Below are positions 27,495 to 36,784 of a DNA stretch of 64,000 nucleotides, one piece after another. This stretch comes from Bryobacterales bacterium. GTDB lineage: Bacteria; Acidobacteriota; Terriglobia; Bryobacterales; Bryobacteraceae. A program made the translations under genes and the position numbers. The stretch is from the NCBI GenBank assembly GCA_016721425.1, contig JADKID010000042.1, forward strand, positions 124,001 through 188,000, in the 5' to 3' direction. Positions within the stretch are counted from its first letter, which is position 1. The number at the start of each line of letters is the position of its first letter. The notes under the pieces are model-generated. The model did not search any database. It saw only the letters and a list, made by a program, of their open reading frames with translations, and was not told where the DNA came from.

Positions 27495-27500
27495 ATTATA
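27495..27500 (-). promoter_or_regulatory. -10 box (TATAAT) upstream of the M20-murJ operon
   Basis: A perfect TATAAT on the minus strand, 26-31 bp before ATG 27469. No good TTGACA lies 17 bp further upstream. Confidence 0.5.
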
Positions 27501-27553
27501 CGAGTCACGGAGCGCCGCCGAATTGCGAGGCCACCCGTCTGCTCGATTCGAAA

Positions 27554-27631
27554 CGAGGGTCCGCCGGAAAGGAGAAGGTCCTGCCGGCCGCGCCCTCACA
27601 ACGCAGCCCGCAGAAGCCGGACGGACCCTCG
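27554..27631. other. Structured element: 10-bp inverted repeat enclosing 58 bp
   Basis: CGAGGGTCCG at 27554-27563 pairs perfectly with CGGACCCTCG at 27622-27631, and CCGG blocks directly inside extend the stem after a one-base bulge. The region lies between a terminator and the M20 promoter, has no supported gene on either strand, and could be a small RNA. Confidence 0.4.
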
Positions 27632-27730
27632 CGACGGCAATCGACGCGGCGCGCCAGGGCTACGAAGCCCGCTGCCGGACGCTCATCAGCCGGAGGACGA
27701 CGCCCATCGCCCTGGTTCCGGCCGGAAATG

Positions 27731-27755
27731 AAAAAGCCCTCCTGCCAGGGAGGGC
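27731..27755 (-). terminator. Rho-independent terminator for the epimerase operon
   Basis: On the minus strand a GCCCTCC/GGAGGGC stem (27736-27742 with 27749-27755) is followed by five Us (27731-27735). It lies about 170 bp past the stop of the epimerase gene, leaving a long 3' untranslated region. Confidence 0.75.
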
Positions 27756-27922
27756 CGCGTTCCGGTTATCAGCGAGCCGCGCGGGCCGCTCTGGCCCGCC
27801 GCGTCTTTCACCTGCATCCATCTTACTCACACGCCAACAAGGATTCCGCCCCTCTCCAGCGCCAAGTCATTAAAAAGAATGGAAATAAAATCTGAAAATA
27901 GATGAACTGGCTTTTCGCCGGC
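27756..27922 (-). other. 3' untranslated region with a second hairpin and AT-rich stretch
   Basis: Between the epimerase stop and the terminator there is a GCGGGCC/GGCCCGC hairpin (27781-27799) and an unusually AT-rich stretch (about 27868-27905). No open frame with a ribosome site is convincing. It may be part of the operon's 3' end or a small RNA with its own promoter. Confidence 0.35.
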
Positions 27923-28867
27923 CTACAGATTGGCCCGGTACCACTCCAGCGTGAGCCGCAAACCCTGCTCAAACGTGAACCTCGGGGCATGGCCCAGATC
28001 GCGCACCGCCGCCGCCGTGTCAGCCTGCGAGTCCCGCACATCGCCCTCTCTCGGAGGCCCGAACTTCGGCGCAATCTCCACGCCCTCGATCCCGCAAAGC
28101 AGCCGCCACGTCTCGTTCAGCGTAATCCGCCCACCGTTGCCCGCGTTGTACATGCGCCCCGAAACCACCTTCGCATCCGCCAGCGACGCCTTCAAGCACA
28201 ACCCCGCCACGTCCTCCACGTACGTGAAGTCGCGGGATTGCTCGCCATCACCAAAAATCACCGGCGGCGTCCTCGCCAGCAAGTGCTTCATGAACAGGCT
28301 CAGCACCCCGGAGTACGCGCTGGATGGATCCTGCCGCGGGCCGAACACGTTGAAGAACCGCAGGCTCACGGTCTCCAATCCGAAACAGGCGGCATAGACA
28401 GCGGCGTAGTGCTCGCCCATCAGCTTCTGCGCCGCGTATGGCGACTTCGGGCACGACACCATGGACTCCGTCTTCGGCAGCACCAGCGTGTCTCCGTAAG
28501 CCGAGGACGACGCTGCGTAGACAACCCGCCTCACTCCACCTTCGGCACACGCCCGGTACACGTTGAACGTGCCATCGATGTTGGCAGTGTGGGAGGGCAC
28601 CGGCTCGCTGATCGAACGAGGCACCGAAGGGATCGCCGCCAGATGGAACACCCGGTCCGCCCCTTGCAGTATCGGCGCAATCGCGTCGAAGTCGCGGATG
28701 TCCGCCACCTGCAGATCCACGCTGTCCCGCACCTCGGCCAGGTTGGATTCCTTCCCCGAAAGCAGATTGTCAATCACAACCACCCTGCCAACGCCCGCCC
28801 CCAGCAACGCACGCACAATCCCGGAGCCGATGAACCCGGCGCCGCCCGTCACAATTACTTTGCTCAT
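27923..28867 (-). CDS. SDR-type nucleotide-sugar epimerase/dehydratase
   Basis: The 314-residue enzyme has the extended short-chain dehydrogenase layout: nucleotide-binding GGAGFIG at residue 8, VVIDNLLSGKESNL, the catalytic serine in AASSSAYGD and the SPYAAQK active-site Tyr-Lys pair (about residues 143-147), plus FNVFGPRQDPSSAYSGV, common to UDP-glucose/UDP-N-acetylglucosamine 4-epimerases. It most likely interconverts UDP-hexoses for surface glycans; the exact sugar cannot be set. ATG 28867 overlaps the stop of the upstream TIM-barrel gene (ATGA), so the two are coupled. Confidence 0.88.
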   Translation of the reverse strand: MSKVIVTGGAGFIGSGIVRALLGAGVGRVVVIDNLLSGKESNLAEVRDSVDLQVADIRDFDAIAPILQGADRVFHLAAIPSVPRSISEPVPSHTANIDGTFNVYRACAEGGVRRVVYAASSSAYGDTLVLPKTESMVSCPKSPYAAQKLMGEHYAAVYAACFGLETVSLRFFNVFGPRQDPSSAYSGVLSLFMKHLLARTPPVIFGDGEQSRDFTYVEDVAGLCLKASLADAKVVSGRMYNAGNGGRITLNETWRLLCGIEGVEIAPKFGPPREGDVRDSQADTAAAVRDLGHAPRFTFEQGLRLTLEWYRANL

Positions 28868-29697
28868 ATTTTTTCGATGACAGAATTGAGGTAACGCAGG
28901 GACTCGCTCGCGATCCGCTCCGCGCCCGGCGCAAAGTCGAAGGCCTCCAGCGAAATCCAGCCGCTGTAGTCCAGCCGCTTTAGCGCCGCCAGCACCGGAC
29001 CAAACTCGTAGTCCCCCGTGCCACAGTGTCCGCCGTCCGTTTCGTTGACGTGGATATGCCGGATCATCTCAAAGTGCCGCTCCACCAGCACCGCGTGCGG
29101 CTCCGTCTCATCCACCGCGTTGTGAGTATCAAACATAGTCTGGATCGCCGGGCTCCCAACCTGTTTGACAATGCCGGCCGCCTCAGCCAGTGAACCCACA
29201 ACGTTGGTCTGGTTGGCCGGCAGCGCCTCCACCAGGATCTTGACACCTCGCGCCTCGGCCTGCGGCGCCACCGCCGCCAACCCCTCCGTATAACGTGCCG
29301 TGGCCTCTTCCCGTGTCGCTCCGCCCACGGTGCCGCGTTGCAGCGGCGATCCAAACACCATCACTCCACCCGGCCCCAGGTCAGCGCACAGGTCAATCAA
29401 ACCACGAATATGATTCCAGCCCCGCTCCCTGAGCTCGTCATCGGGCGTCGTCACATGCAGTCCCTTGGGCGCCACCATCAGCCAGTGCAGCCCGACAAAC
29501 TCTAGCCCCTCCCCCGCAATGATCTCCGCGTACGCCCTGCGGTCCGCGGCCGGAATGTTGCACGGATCCTCCGAAAGCGTGAATGGCGCAATCTCAATGC
29601 CCTGGTAGCCCGTCTCTTTCATGTGACGGCAGGCCTTGGCGAAATCCCAACCCTGGTAGATTTCGTTGCAGATGGAATGGCGAAAACGGATAGCCAT
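28864..29697 (-). CDS. Sugar phosphate isomerase/epimerase (xylose isomerase-like TIM barrel)
   Basis: The 277-residue protein fits the AP_endonuc_2/xylose-isomerase-like barrel: GYQGIEIAPFTL, EFVGLHWLMVAP, KILVEALPANQTNVV (metal Glu), TMFDTHNAVDET and HIHVNETDGGHCGTGDYEF, ending SGWISLEAFDF. The Glu, Asp, His and Glu ligands of a divalent metal site can be placed in these segments. Family members epimerise keto-sugars (for example D-psicose or tagatose 3-epimerases) or act on inositol derivatives; this one is not assignable further. It overlaps the epimerase start by 4 bp and lies 36 bp after mqnE. Confidence 0.85.
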   Translation of the reverse strand: MAIRFRHSICNEIYQGWDFAKACRHMKETGYQGIEIAPFTLSEDPCNIPAADRRAYAEIIAGEGLEFVGLHWLMVAPKGLHVTTPDDELRERGWNHIRGLIDLCADLGPGGVMVFGSPLQRGTVGGATREEATARYTEGLAAVAPQAEARGVKILVEALPANQTNVVGSLAEAAGIVKQVGSPAIQTMFDTHNAVDETEPHAVLVERHFEMIRHIHVNETDGGHCGTGDYEFGPVLAALKRLDYSGWISLEAFDFAPGAERIASESLRYLNSVIEKI

Positions 29698-29733
29698 ATA
29701 TGTTGTTCTAACAGTCTAATGGAAAACCGCGGG

Positions 29734-30867
29734 TCATACGAGGATCGCGAACGTCGACTCGCTCCGCTCCACCCGGTTGTAGGCCGTATCGCGCTCCACC
29801 GGCTCCCGCCCGGCCGCGCGGATCAAACCCAGTAACTCATTGCGCCTCAGCCCCTGCGTCGTCTCTGCCCCCGCATCGTGATAGATCTTCTCTTCCACCA
29901 CCGTGCCATCGATATCGTCGGCGCCAAACCGCTGCGCCACCTGCGCGATCTTCGGCGTCATCATCACCCAGTACGCCTTGATGTGCGCGATGTTGTCCAG
30001 CATCAGCCGCGCCACCGCAATGTTCTTCAAGTCCGTAAAGCCCGTCGTCTTCGAGATATGCTCCAGCGGCGTGTTGTCGGGATGGAAGGCCAGCGGAATG
30101 TAAGTCACAAAGCCGCCCGTCTCGTCCTGCACGGCCCGCAGCTTCATCAGATGATCCACCCGGTCCTCTTCGTTTTCGATATGGCCGTAAAGCATCGTGC
30201 AGTTCGATTTGATGCCCATCTTGTGCGCCATCCGCGCAATCTCCAGCCACTCGCCGCCGTCGATCTTGTGATCGCAGATGATACGGCGCACCCGCTCTGT
30301 GAAGATCTCGGCGCCACCGCCCGGCATGGAATCCATCCCCGCCTCGTGCAACCGCCGCAGCACTTCTTCGTTGGACATCTTGAAGCGCTTGGCGAAGTAG
30401 GCGATCTCCACCATCGTGAACGCCTTCAGATGGACCTTCGGGAAGCGCTCCTTCAATCCGCGCAGCATCTCGCAATACCAGTCCACGGTCAGTTCCGGGT
30501 GTAGGCCCCCGACGATGTGAAACTCCGTGGCCGCGTCGGTGTACCCATGGCCCGCGCGCTCCCAGATCTGCTCTAGAGACATCGTATAGGCGGTCGGGTC
30601 CTTCGCCTTCTTGCCAAACGCGCAAAGTTTGCACGACGCCACGCAAACGTCGGTGGGGTTGATATGCCGGTTGACGTTGAAGTACGTCACGTTGCCGTGC
30701 AGCCGCTCCCGCACCAGGTTGGCCATGTAGCCCACCGCCAGCAGGTCCGGCGTGCGGAACAGCACCACGCCATCGGCCTGCGAGAGCCGCTCCCCCTTCT
30801 GCACCTTCTCCAGGATGGGCAGGAGTCGCTGGTCGTCAATCACTGGCTGCAACAAATCAGTCGTCAT
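29734..30867 (-). CDS. mqnE: Aminofutalosine synthase MqnE
   Basis: The 377-residue radical SAM enzyme has the CVASCKLCAFG motif (CxxxCxxC, about residues 80-90) and the family patterns YTMSLEQIWERA, EFHIVGGLHPEL, GMDSMPGGGAEIF and TYIPLAFHPDNTPL. MqnE joins 3-[(1-carboxyvinyl)oxy]benzoate to the adenosyl radical in the futalosine route to menaquinone. Other mqn genes (mqnA, B, C, D) are not in the window. The ATG at 30867 overlaps the stop of the upstream prenyltransferase gene (ATGA), a common neighbour of mqnE, which supports both calls. Confidence 0.93.
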   Translation of the reverse strand: MTTDLLQPVIDDQRLLPILEKVQKGERLSQADGVVLFRTPDLLAVGYMANLVRERLHGNVTYFNVNRHINPTDVCVASCKLCAFGKKAKDPTAYTMSLEQIWERAGHGYTDAATEFHIVGGLHPELTVDWYCEMLRGLKERFPKVHLKAFTMVEIAYFAKRFKMSNEEVLRRLHEAGMDSMPGGGAEIFTERVRRIICDHKIDGGEWLEIARMAHKMGIKSNCTMLYGHIENEEDRVDHLMKLRAVQDETGGFVTYIPLAFHPDNTPLEHISKTTGFTDLKNIAVARLMLDNIAHIKAYWVMMTPKIAQVAQRFGADDIDGTVVEEKIYHDAGAETTQGLRRNELLGLIRAAGREPVERDTAYNRVERSESTFAILV

Positions 30868-31817
30868 ATGTTTTTTACCCATCCACCGGAGAGAAATATG
30901 TCGGCGGCCCAGAGTGCAAAGAATATCAGGCTCACCCAGCCGTTCATCGTGAAAAACGCGGCGTCCACCCGAGAGAGATCGTCGTTGCGCACCAGCCGAT
31001 GCTCCCACAGCAGCAACGCCGCCACAGCCGCGATGCCGATCCCCGCCGCGACGCCGAGCCCCAACGCGACGTGCAGGAAGATCAGACAGCCAATCATCCC
31101 CACATGGAACAGCCGCGAGACGTTCAGCGCGCCGCCGATGCCCAACCGCGCCGGCAGGCTGAACAGGCCCTCCCGCTGATCAAACTCGAAATCCTGGCAG
31201 GAGTAGATAATGTCAAAACCCGCCGTCCACAGCGTCACTGCCGCCGTCAACCACACGATCCGCGCGTCCAGAGAACCCGCAATCGCAATCCATGCCGCCG
31301 CCGGCGCAATGCCCAGTGCGAACCCCAGCACGACGTGCGAAAGCGAAGTGAACCGTTTGGTCCACGAGTAGCAGAACACTACGGCCAGGGCCGCCGGCGC
31401 CAGCCGCAGGCAGAGGTCGTTCAACATCCCGGCCGCCAACAGAAACACAGCCGACGTGGCGGCAATGAACCCCCAGGCGAAGGTGCGGCTCAACAGGCCC
31501 GCCGGGATGTGCCGCGCTTTCGTACGCGGATTGCGCCCGTCAATGTCGGCGTCCAGCACCCGGTTGAACGCCATGGCGGCCGAGCGGGCGCCAATCATCG
31601 CCACCACAATCCAGCCAAACTTCGCGGCCAGTCCCGTCGAGACATACCCCGTCTGCCGCCATGCCAGCAACGCACCGGTCAGCGCGAAGGGCAGTGCGAA
31701 CACGGAATGCTCAAACCGGATCATCTCCAGCGTGAGCACGAACCGGCGCCAGAGGGCCGGTGTCTGAGTCTCGAGTGGGGCTGCTTGCTGCATTCGGGGC
31801 GGGAATCCAGTTACCAT
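30864..31817 (-). CDS. mqnP: UbiA-family prenyltransferase of the futalosine menaquinone pathway (MqnP-like)
   Basis: At 317 residues it shows the UbiA family's two aspartate-rich motifs: NRVLDADIDGRNPRTKAR (first NDxxD-like site, about residues 85-102) and DIIYSCQDFEFDQREG (second site, about residues 202-217), set in eight or nine transmembrane helices. Such enzymes transfer a polyprenyl chain to an aromatic acceptor. Linkage to mqnE by a 4-bp overlap indicates that the acceptor is 1,4-dihydroxy-6-naphthoate rather than 4-hydroxybenzoate; this is context inference. ATG 31793 (MQQAAPL) is an alternative start; the chosen one lies 8 bp from the divergent DUF192 gene. Confidence 0.85.
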   Translation of the reverse strand: MVTGFPPRMQQAAPLETQTPALWRRFVLTLEMIRFEHSVFALPFALTGALLAWRQTGYVSTGLAAKFGWIVVAMIGARSAAMAFNRVLDADIDGRNPRTKARHIPAGLLSRTFAWGFIAATSAVFLLAAGMLNDLCLRLAPAALAVVFCYSWTKRFTSLSHVVLGFALGIAPAAAWIAIAGSLDARIVWLTAAVTLWTAGFDIIYSCQDFEFDQREGLFSLPARLGIGGALNVSRLFHVGMIGCLIFLHVALGLGVAAGIGIAAVAALLLWEHRLVRNDDLSRVDAAFFTMNGWVSLIFFALWAADIFLSGGWVKNI

Positions 31818-31825
31818 TTTAGTCG

Positions 31826-32293
31826 ATGCATCCCAGTAGATTCCGGATGGCTTGTCTGGCCGGCGCCGCGTTGTGCGTTTCCCTGGCAGCCTGCGGCGAC
31901 AAATCGATCGCGGCCGACGAACTCAATACCCGCCTGATCACCTTTCCCAACGGCAACAAGGTCCGCGCCGAGTTCGTTTCCCACCCCAAGGATGTCCAGC
32001 GCGGCATGAAGTACCGGGATTCGCTCGATCCCAGCCGCGGCATGCTCTTTCAGCACGGGCGCGAGGGCCACTTCCAATATTGGATGTTCGAGGTTCGCAT
32101 CCCGCTCGATCTCATTTGGCTCGATAGCCGCGGCGTCATCGTCCAACTCGTCCACAACGCGCCGCCCTGCCCGGGCCCGCAGGAAAAGTGCCCGTCCTAC
32201 GGCGGAGCTTTCAAGGCAATTCAAGTGCTCGAACTCGCGGCCGGCACCGCTGCGAAAAACGGGCTCAAGCCCGGAATGCGACTGGACTACTAA
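31826..32293 (+). CDS. DUF192-domain lipoprotein
   Basis: The 155-residue protein has a signal with lipobox LAAC near residue 23 ([14 protein letters not shown]), so it is exported and lipidated. The DUF192 (PF02643) core follows: [20 protein letters not shown], then RGMLFQH and [26 protein letters not shown], ending [16 protein letters not shown]. The fold is known but not the function. ATG 31847 is a possible alternative start. It is followed 4 bp later by larB. Confidence 0.85.
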   Translation: MHPSRFRMACLAGAALCVSLAACGDKSIAADELNTRLITFPNGNKVRAEFVSHPKDVQRGMKYRDSLDPSRGMLFQHGREGHFQYWMFEVRIPLDLIWLDSRGVIVQLVHNAPPCPGPQEKCPSYGGAFKAIQVLELAAGTAAKNGLKPGMRLDY

Positions 32294-32297
32294 ACCT

Positions 32298-33044
32298 ATG
32301 GACCGCGATCACCTGAAAACCCTACTGGAATCCGTGCGTGACGGCGCCGTGGACATCGACGAAGCCATCGCCAAGCTCCGCCACCTGCCCTTTGAAAACC
32401 TCGGCTATGCCACCGTCGATCATCACCGCGCCATTCGCATGGGCATGCCGGAGGTGATCTTCGGCAAGGGCAAGACTCCGGAGCAGATCGCCGGCATCGC
32501 CACCCGCCTGCTCAGCCGCGCCAGCAACGTGCTGGCCACCCGCGCCTCCCGCGAGGCATTCGAACTGGTCCAGCAGCAGTTCCCGGAGGCCGAGTACTTT
32601 CCCCTCTCCGGCGCACTCCGCGTGTGGCGGGACCGCACCATGCTCGGCAAGGGCAACCTGGTTGTCATGAGCGCCGGCACCACGGATCTGCCCGTTGCGG
32701 AAGAGGCCATCGTCACTGCCGAGGTCATGGGCAACGAAGTCACCCAGGTGCACGACGTCGGCGTGGCCGGCATCCATCGCCTCTTCGGCAACTTCGATCG
32801 CATCAAGGACGCCCGTGTCATCGTCTGTTGCGCCGGCATGGAGGGCGCGCTGCCCAGCGCCGTGGGCGGGCTCGTCAGTTGCCCCGTCATTGCGGTGCCC
32901 ACCAGCGTCGGCTACGGCGCCAGCTTCCACGGTCTCGCCGCACTACTGGGCATGCTCAACAGTTGTGCCAGCAACGTCAGCGTGGTCAATATCGATAACG
33001 GTTTCGGCGGCGGTTATGTCGCCAGCCTCATCAACCGGATTTAG
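32298..33044 (+). CDS. larB: Nickel-pincer cofactor biosynthesis protein LarB
   Basis: The 248-residue enzyme resembles LarB, a PurE-like carboxylase/hydrolase acting on nicotinic acid adenine dinucleotide. Landmarks are [75 protein letters not shown] and [20 protein letters not shown], ending [13 protein letters not shown]. LarB makes the dicarboxylated intermediate of the lactate racemase cofactor; larC and larE are needed too but are not near. Converges with the small hypothetical gene by 4 bp. Confidence 0.93.
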   Translation: MDRDHLKTLLESVRDGAVDIDEAIAKLRHLPFENLGYATVDHHRAIRMGMPEVIFGKGKTPEQIAGIATRLLSRASNVLATRASREAFELVQQQFPEAEYFPLSGALRVWRDRTMLGKGNLVVMSAGTTDLPVAEEAIVTAEVMGNEVTQVHDVGVAGIHRLFGNFDRIKDARVIVCCAGMEGALPSAVGGLVSCPVIAVPTSVGYGASFHGLAALLGMLNSCASNVSVVNIDNGFGGGYVASLINRI

Positions 33045-33424
33045 TGCGTAGCCTGCAAAACGCCCTGCTTCACCACCTCGGCAAAGACATACAATCCGAA
33101 CAGCGGCGTGGGCTCGCCGCGGCCCCAGCGATTCATCTTCCAGTCCGCACGCAGATACCTCACGTCCGGTTGATCCGTCAGGTCCACCAATAGACTATAA
33201 GTGCCGCAGTAGAACTTCTGCGGAAACGCGGCGATGGGCTTGTCGCTCCATACCTGTCCATCCACCGAGCCCCAGATCGAAACATCCAGACTCTCCTGCT
33301 CGATAATGCGGTTCACACCAAGGGTGACCGCCAACACCCCGCCGGCTTGCTCGCCAAGGTCGATTGCAGGTCCGGAACCGTTCTGCCGGACAACTTGATC
33401 AGGCAAAAGAAAATTCGGCAGCAT
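33041..33424 (-). CDS. Conserved small hypothetical protein
   Basis: The 127-residue product is unrecognised. It is beta-rich with no signal or transmembrane segment. Segments such as [20 protein letters not shown] and [13 protein letters not shown] alternate charged and hydrophobic residues, in keeping with a small beta-sandwich (carbohydrate-binding or discoidin-like is a guess). It follows the aminotransferase gene by 2 bp and is probably cotranscribed with it. Confidence 0.6.
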   Translation of the reverse strand: MLPNFLLPDQVVRQNGSGPAIDLGEQAGGVLAVTLGVNRIIEQESLDVSIWGSVDGQVWSDKPIAAFPQKFYCGTYSLLVDLTDQPDVRYLRADWKMNRWGRGEPTPLFGLYVFAEVVKQGVLQATH

Positions 33425-33426
33425 CT

Positions 33427-34608
33427 CTAAACTCCTGAGGACACACTCTTAAGTAGTTGTCCCGCTAGGTCCAGAGTCTCATACTTTTTGCAGAAGCAGA
33501 AGCGAATTAGGTGAGCCCCCAGGTGGGGGTGGCGGAAGAAGCTACTGCCGGGCACACACGCAACCTTCACTTCTTCAACAAGATAACGGCTAAACTTCAA
33601 GTCATCCAGGGCTGTCAGAGATGTAATATCTGTAATCAGGTAATACGCTCCGGATGCCCCAAAACAGGTGAATCCGGCCGCCTCCAAATGGCCGCGCAGC
33701 CGGTCTCGCCGTCCGGTGTAGTGTGCCGCCAGACCGGCATAGTAGGAATCCGGCAGCGACAGCGCCAGCACACCAGCCTGTTGCAGCGGCGCCGCCGCCC
33801 CCACAGTCAGGAAGTCGTGCACCTTGCGGATCGAGGCCGAAAGTTCCGGCGCCGCCACCACCCACCCCACGCGCCACCCCGTGACCGAGTACGTCTTCGA
33901 CATCGAGTTCACCAGGATGGTGCGCTCCCGCATCCCTGGCAGCGTAATCACCGGGACGTGCTCGGCGCCGTCATAGGTGATGTGCTCGTAGATCTCGTCG
34001 GTGATGCAGAGCGCGTTGTGCTCCTGGCAGAGCTCGGCAATCAAAGTCAGTTCCTCGCGCGAGAACACTTTGCCCGTCGGGTTGTTGGGCGTGTTGACGA
34101 TAATCGCCTTAGTGCGCGAGTTGAATGCAGCGCGCAACTCCGCCGGGTCAAAGCGCCAGTCCGGCGCATGGAGCGTCACATACCGGCGCGTGGCGGAACA
34201 GAGGTCCGTGTCGGGTCCGTAATTCTCGTAGTACGGCTCGAAGATGATGATCTCGTCGTCCGGGTTGGTGGTGCCCAGCAGTGACGCGATCATGCCCTCG
34301 GTGGAGCCGCAGACCACCGTGATTTCGGTCTCCGGGTCCAGGGTCAGCCGGTAATGCCGCCGATACTTGGCCGCGATGGCATCGCGCAGCGGCTTGGCGC
34401 CCCACGTGATGGCGTACTGGTTGAAGTCCTCGGCGATCGCCTTGGCCGCGGCCTCCTTCAACTCGGCAGGCGCCTCGAAATCGGGAAAGCCCTGAGCCAG
34501 ATTCACTGCGCCGTGCCGCATGGCCTGCCGTGACATCTCGCGGATCACACTCTCTGTGAAGTGCGCTACGCGGTCGCTGCGAAAGCGCTCATTTCCTTCG
34601 TTTGGCAC
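33427..34608 (-). CDS. PLP-dependent class I/II aminotransferase
   Basis: The enzyme has 393 residues and starts at GTG 34608 (GAAGG about 9 nt upstream). Fold-type I marks are present: VNLAQGFPDF, QYAITWGAKPLRDAIA, EPYYENYGPD, NTPNNPTGKVFSREEL, DEIYEHITYDG, the Schiff-base lysine in NSMSKTYSVTGWRVGW and RFCFCKKYETL. It belongs to the aspartate-aminotransferase branch (kynurenine/methionine aminotransferase-like); the amino donor cannot be fixed. The start overlaps the end of the transglycosylase gene by 20 bp. Confidence 0.9.
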   Translation of the reverse strand: MPNEGNERFRSDRVAHFTESVIREMSRQAMRHGAVNLAQGFPDFEAPAELKEAAAKAIAEDFNQYAITWGAKPLRDAIAAKYRRHYRLTLDPETEITVVCGSTEGMIASLLGTTNPDDEIIIFEPYYENYGPDTDLCSATRRYVTLHAPDWRFDPAELRAAFNSRTKAIIVNTPNNPTGKVFSREELTLIAELCQEHNALCITDEIYEHITYDGAEHVPVITLPGMRERTILVNSMSKTYSVTGWRVGWVVAAPELSASIRKVHDFLTVGAAAPLQQAGVLALSLPDSYYAGLAAHYTGRRDRLRGHLEAAGFTCFGASGAYYLITDITSLTALDDLKFSRYLVEEVKVACVPGSSFFRHPHLGAHLIRFCFCKKYETLDLAGQLLKSVSSGV

Positions 34609-36784
34609 TCGATTTCGCCTTCGTGTTGGATTTTGCCCGAGCCTTGGCCGCCGGCTTCACCGACGGTGTCTCTTCGCGGGGCGCCGGCTCGTTGGCATAC
34701 AGCCACCGATAGATATCGGCGTTGCGCGTGATGATCTGCACGTAGTCCCTGGTCTGGGCAAACGGAATATTCTCTACGAACTCGCTCGGCTCCCGGTAGT
34801 CCGCCCAACTCCGCCAGGTGGGGATGCGTGTTGGCCCGGCATTGTAGCCGGCCAGCGTTTCCTCCACGTTGCCCTCGCGGGCGTCGAGTTGCCGGCGCAG
34901 GTAATAGGTGCCGATCTTCAGGTTCGTATCCGCGTTCTTCAGCGACGCTGGACGCACCACACCCAGGCCTATTCTGCGTCCCAACTCGCGCCCAGTCCCC
35001 GGCATTACCTGCATCAGGCCGATCGCCTTGGCGTAGGATACGACGTCCTTGTCAAACAACGACTCCTGCCGGATCAGTGCGGCCACCAGAAACGGGTCCA
35101 AATTCTGCTCGCGCGCATAACGCTCGATCTTCGCGCGATAGGGAAATGGAAAGGCTAGCTTCCAGAAACGGATCGGCGCCGCATCACGGCTCATAAACAG
35201 GTAGTCTGGCAGGGTCCCAATAATGTGCCGGATGCTGACATCGTGGGAGCCGCGGCGGGCGGCGGTCTCCGCCAACTCCATCGCCAAAGGCAGGCGGCGC
35301 TCTCCCGCCCGCACTCCAAAGCGCATCTCGCCTTCCGCCCACTTGTCGAGCCCGGCGCGCGCCAGCATCCGGCCCCGTTCCAGGCGCTGCGCGGTGACCG
35401 TATCGGTGGCCGTATCGGCCTTGCGAATCCGCTCAGGAAAGTGAAGGCCAGCCAGGAAGTTCTCCGTGGCGAGAGAGGCGCCCGCCTGCGCCACCTCGGC
35501 GCGCTTCAACCGCGCGCGAACAACCATCGCGTAGTAGTAGTTCGGAAAGCGGGTTTCCAGCTCAACCCAATAGCGTTTGGCCGCCGCGAAGTCGCCGGCC
35601 TGTTCCGAGAGCCGGCCCAGGTAGTAAAGGGCGGCTCCCGCCTTCTCCGAACCCGGGTAGAGCGTCAGGTGCGCCCGCAGTTCCGTCAGCGCGCTGGGGC
35701 GCCGCTCCAGGTAAGCGCGCCAAACCACCTTCCAGTGACAGTGAGCACCATCTTCCGTGTCGGGCGCCGAATCGGCGCAAGCCCGGTAGAGCCGCGTGTA
35801 GCTGGCGGATTCATTCTTGACCAACAGGCTGTTGGCTGCCGCCAGCAGCGCCCTCTGCCGCCAGACGGACGACGACGCGCGGCGCTCCATCTCGTCGAGA
35901 GTGGCCAGCATCTCCGGCTCCCGCTCCAACCGCCGGTAGCACAAGGCTATGTAGTGGAGCCGTTCAGCATCGGCCTCCGGATCGTTCACAGGCAGCGAGC
36001 GCAATGCCCGGAGGGCGATCTCGGTCTTGCGCGCGTGATAGTCCGCTGCGGCGGCGCGCACACGGGCCTGGTCGCGTTCCAGTCCGCCCAACAAGGGGAT
36101 CATTCTTTCATACTCATCCTGTGCACGGCCCACCTGCTTGCCGTCCATCAGTTTCTGGCCGCGCTCCAGGCGGGCCTGCGGCATGGCCGGCGGAAAGCGG
36201 TCACCCAGTTGCTGCTGCAGGCGAGCCAGCGCCGCCTTCGCTTCTGTCTCCTCGTCGCTCAACGGGTAGCCAAAATAGACTCTCTGAAAGTGCGAGGCGG
36301 CACCCACCAGATCGCCCGTGGCCTCTTTCGCCTGTCCCGCCAACAGCGATCCCTGTGGCTGCGGCAGCTGATCCGGAGCCACGCGCGCCAGCATCTGGAG
36401 CGCCGCCTTGGGCTGATTCAATTCCATCAGAGCCCTCGCCCCCAACGCAGCGGCGCGGCCCGCCAGGGGCGACGCCGGCTGGGTCCGCCACACCGGATCC
36501 AGCGCTGGAACCACGGCCTGGAAGTTCTTGTTCTGCGCGTGAGCCTCCGCGATCCAAAACGCAGTGTAGTCGGCGATCAGCGGGAACTTCGGCTTGGCGG
36601 CCAGAAGATGGCTCAGCGCGGGATCGAGACTTCCCTTTTCGAGTGCCTCCACACCGGCCTTCAGACGCGCGGCCGCGTCGTCGGCAGGCTGTGCGCACAC
36701 CGAAATAACGGCGCCCACCAGCAGGGCGGCGGCTCTAAACGAGCGGGCCAGGATACTCAACTCCCAGCAGCGAGGCATCGTCAT
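34589..36784 (-). CDS. Soluble lytic transglycosylase (Slt70-like) with TPR-rich N-terminus
   Basis: About 731 residues. A signal peptide (ARSFRAAALLVGAVISVCAQ) is followed by a 500-residue helical superhelix with TPR-like units such as AGAALYYLGRLSEQAGDFAA. The C-terminal SLT domain (about residues 560-700) has the catalytic glutamate in RQESLFDKDV, then AIGLMQVMPGTGRELGRR and LAGYNAGPTR. Such enzymes cut the MurNAc-GlcNAc bond of peptidoglycan to 1,6-anhydro products in the periplasm. The exact start is unclear: TTG 36790, ATG 36784 or ATG 36778 all overlap the upstream gene. Confidence 0.88.
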   Translation of the reverse strand: MTMPRCWELSILARSFRAAALLVGAVISVCAQPADDAAARLKAGVEALEKGSLDPALSHLLAAKPKFPLIADYTAFWIAEAHAQNKNFQAVVPALDPVWRTQPASPLAGRAAALGARALMELNQPKAALQMLARVAPDQLPQPQGSLLAGQAKEATGDLVGAASHFQRVYFGYPLSDEETEAKAALARLQQQLGDRFPPAMPQARLERGQKLMDGKQVGRAQDEYERMIPLLGGLERDQARVRAAAADYHARKTEIALRALRSLPVNDPEADAERLHYIALCYRRLEREPEMLATLDEMERRASSSVWRQRALLAAANSLLVKNESASYTRLYRACADSAPDTEDGAHCHWKVVWRAYLERRPSALTELRAHLTLYPGSEKAGAALYYLGRLSEQAGDFAAAKRYWVELETRFPNYYYAMVVRARLKRAEVAQAGASLATENFLAGLHFPERIRKADTATDTVTAQRLERGRMLARAGLDKWAEGEMRFGVRAGERRLPLAMELAETAARRGSHDVSIRHIIGTLPDYLFMSRDAAPIRFWKLAFPFPYRAKIERYAREQNLDPFLVAALIRQESLFDKDVVSYAKAIGLMQVMPGTGRELGRRIGLGVVRPASLKNADTNLKIGTYYLRRQLDAREGNVEETLAGYNAGPTRIPTWRSWADYREPSEFVENIPFAQTRDYVQIITRNADIYRWLYANEPAPREETPSVKPAAKARAKSNTKAKSSAKRRK

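Noticed and set aside
27554..27631. RNase P or 6S RNA
   Set aside because: A CAGAAGCCGG-like block recalls RNase P, but the conserved P4 halves and usual length are missing, and 6S hallmarks are not clear.
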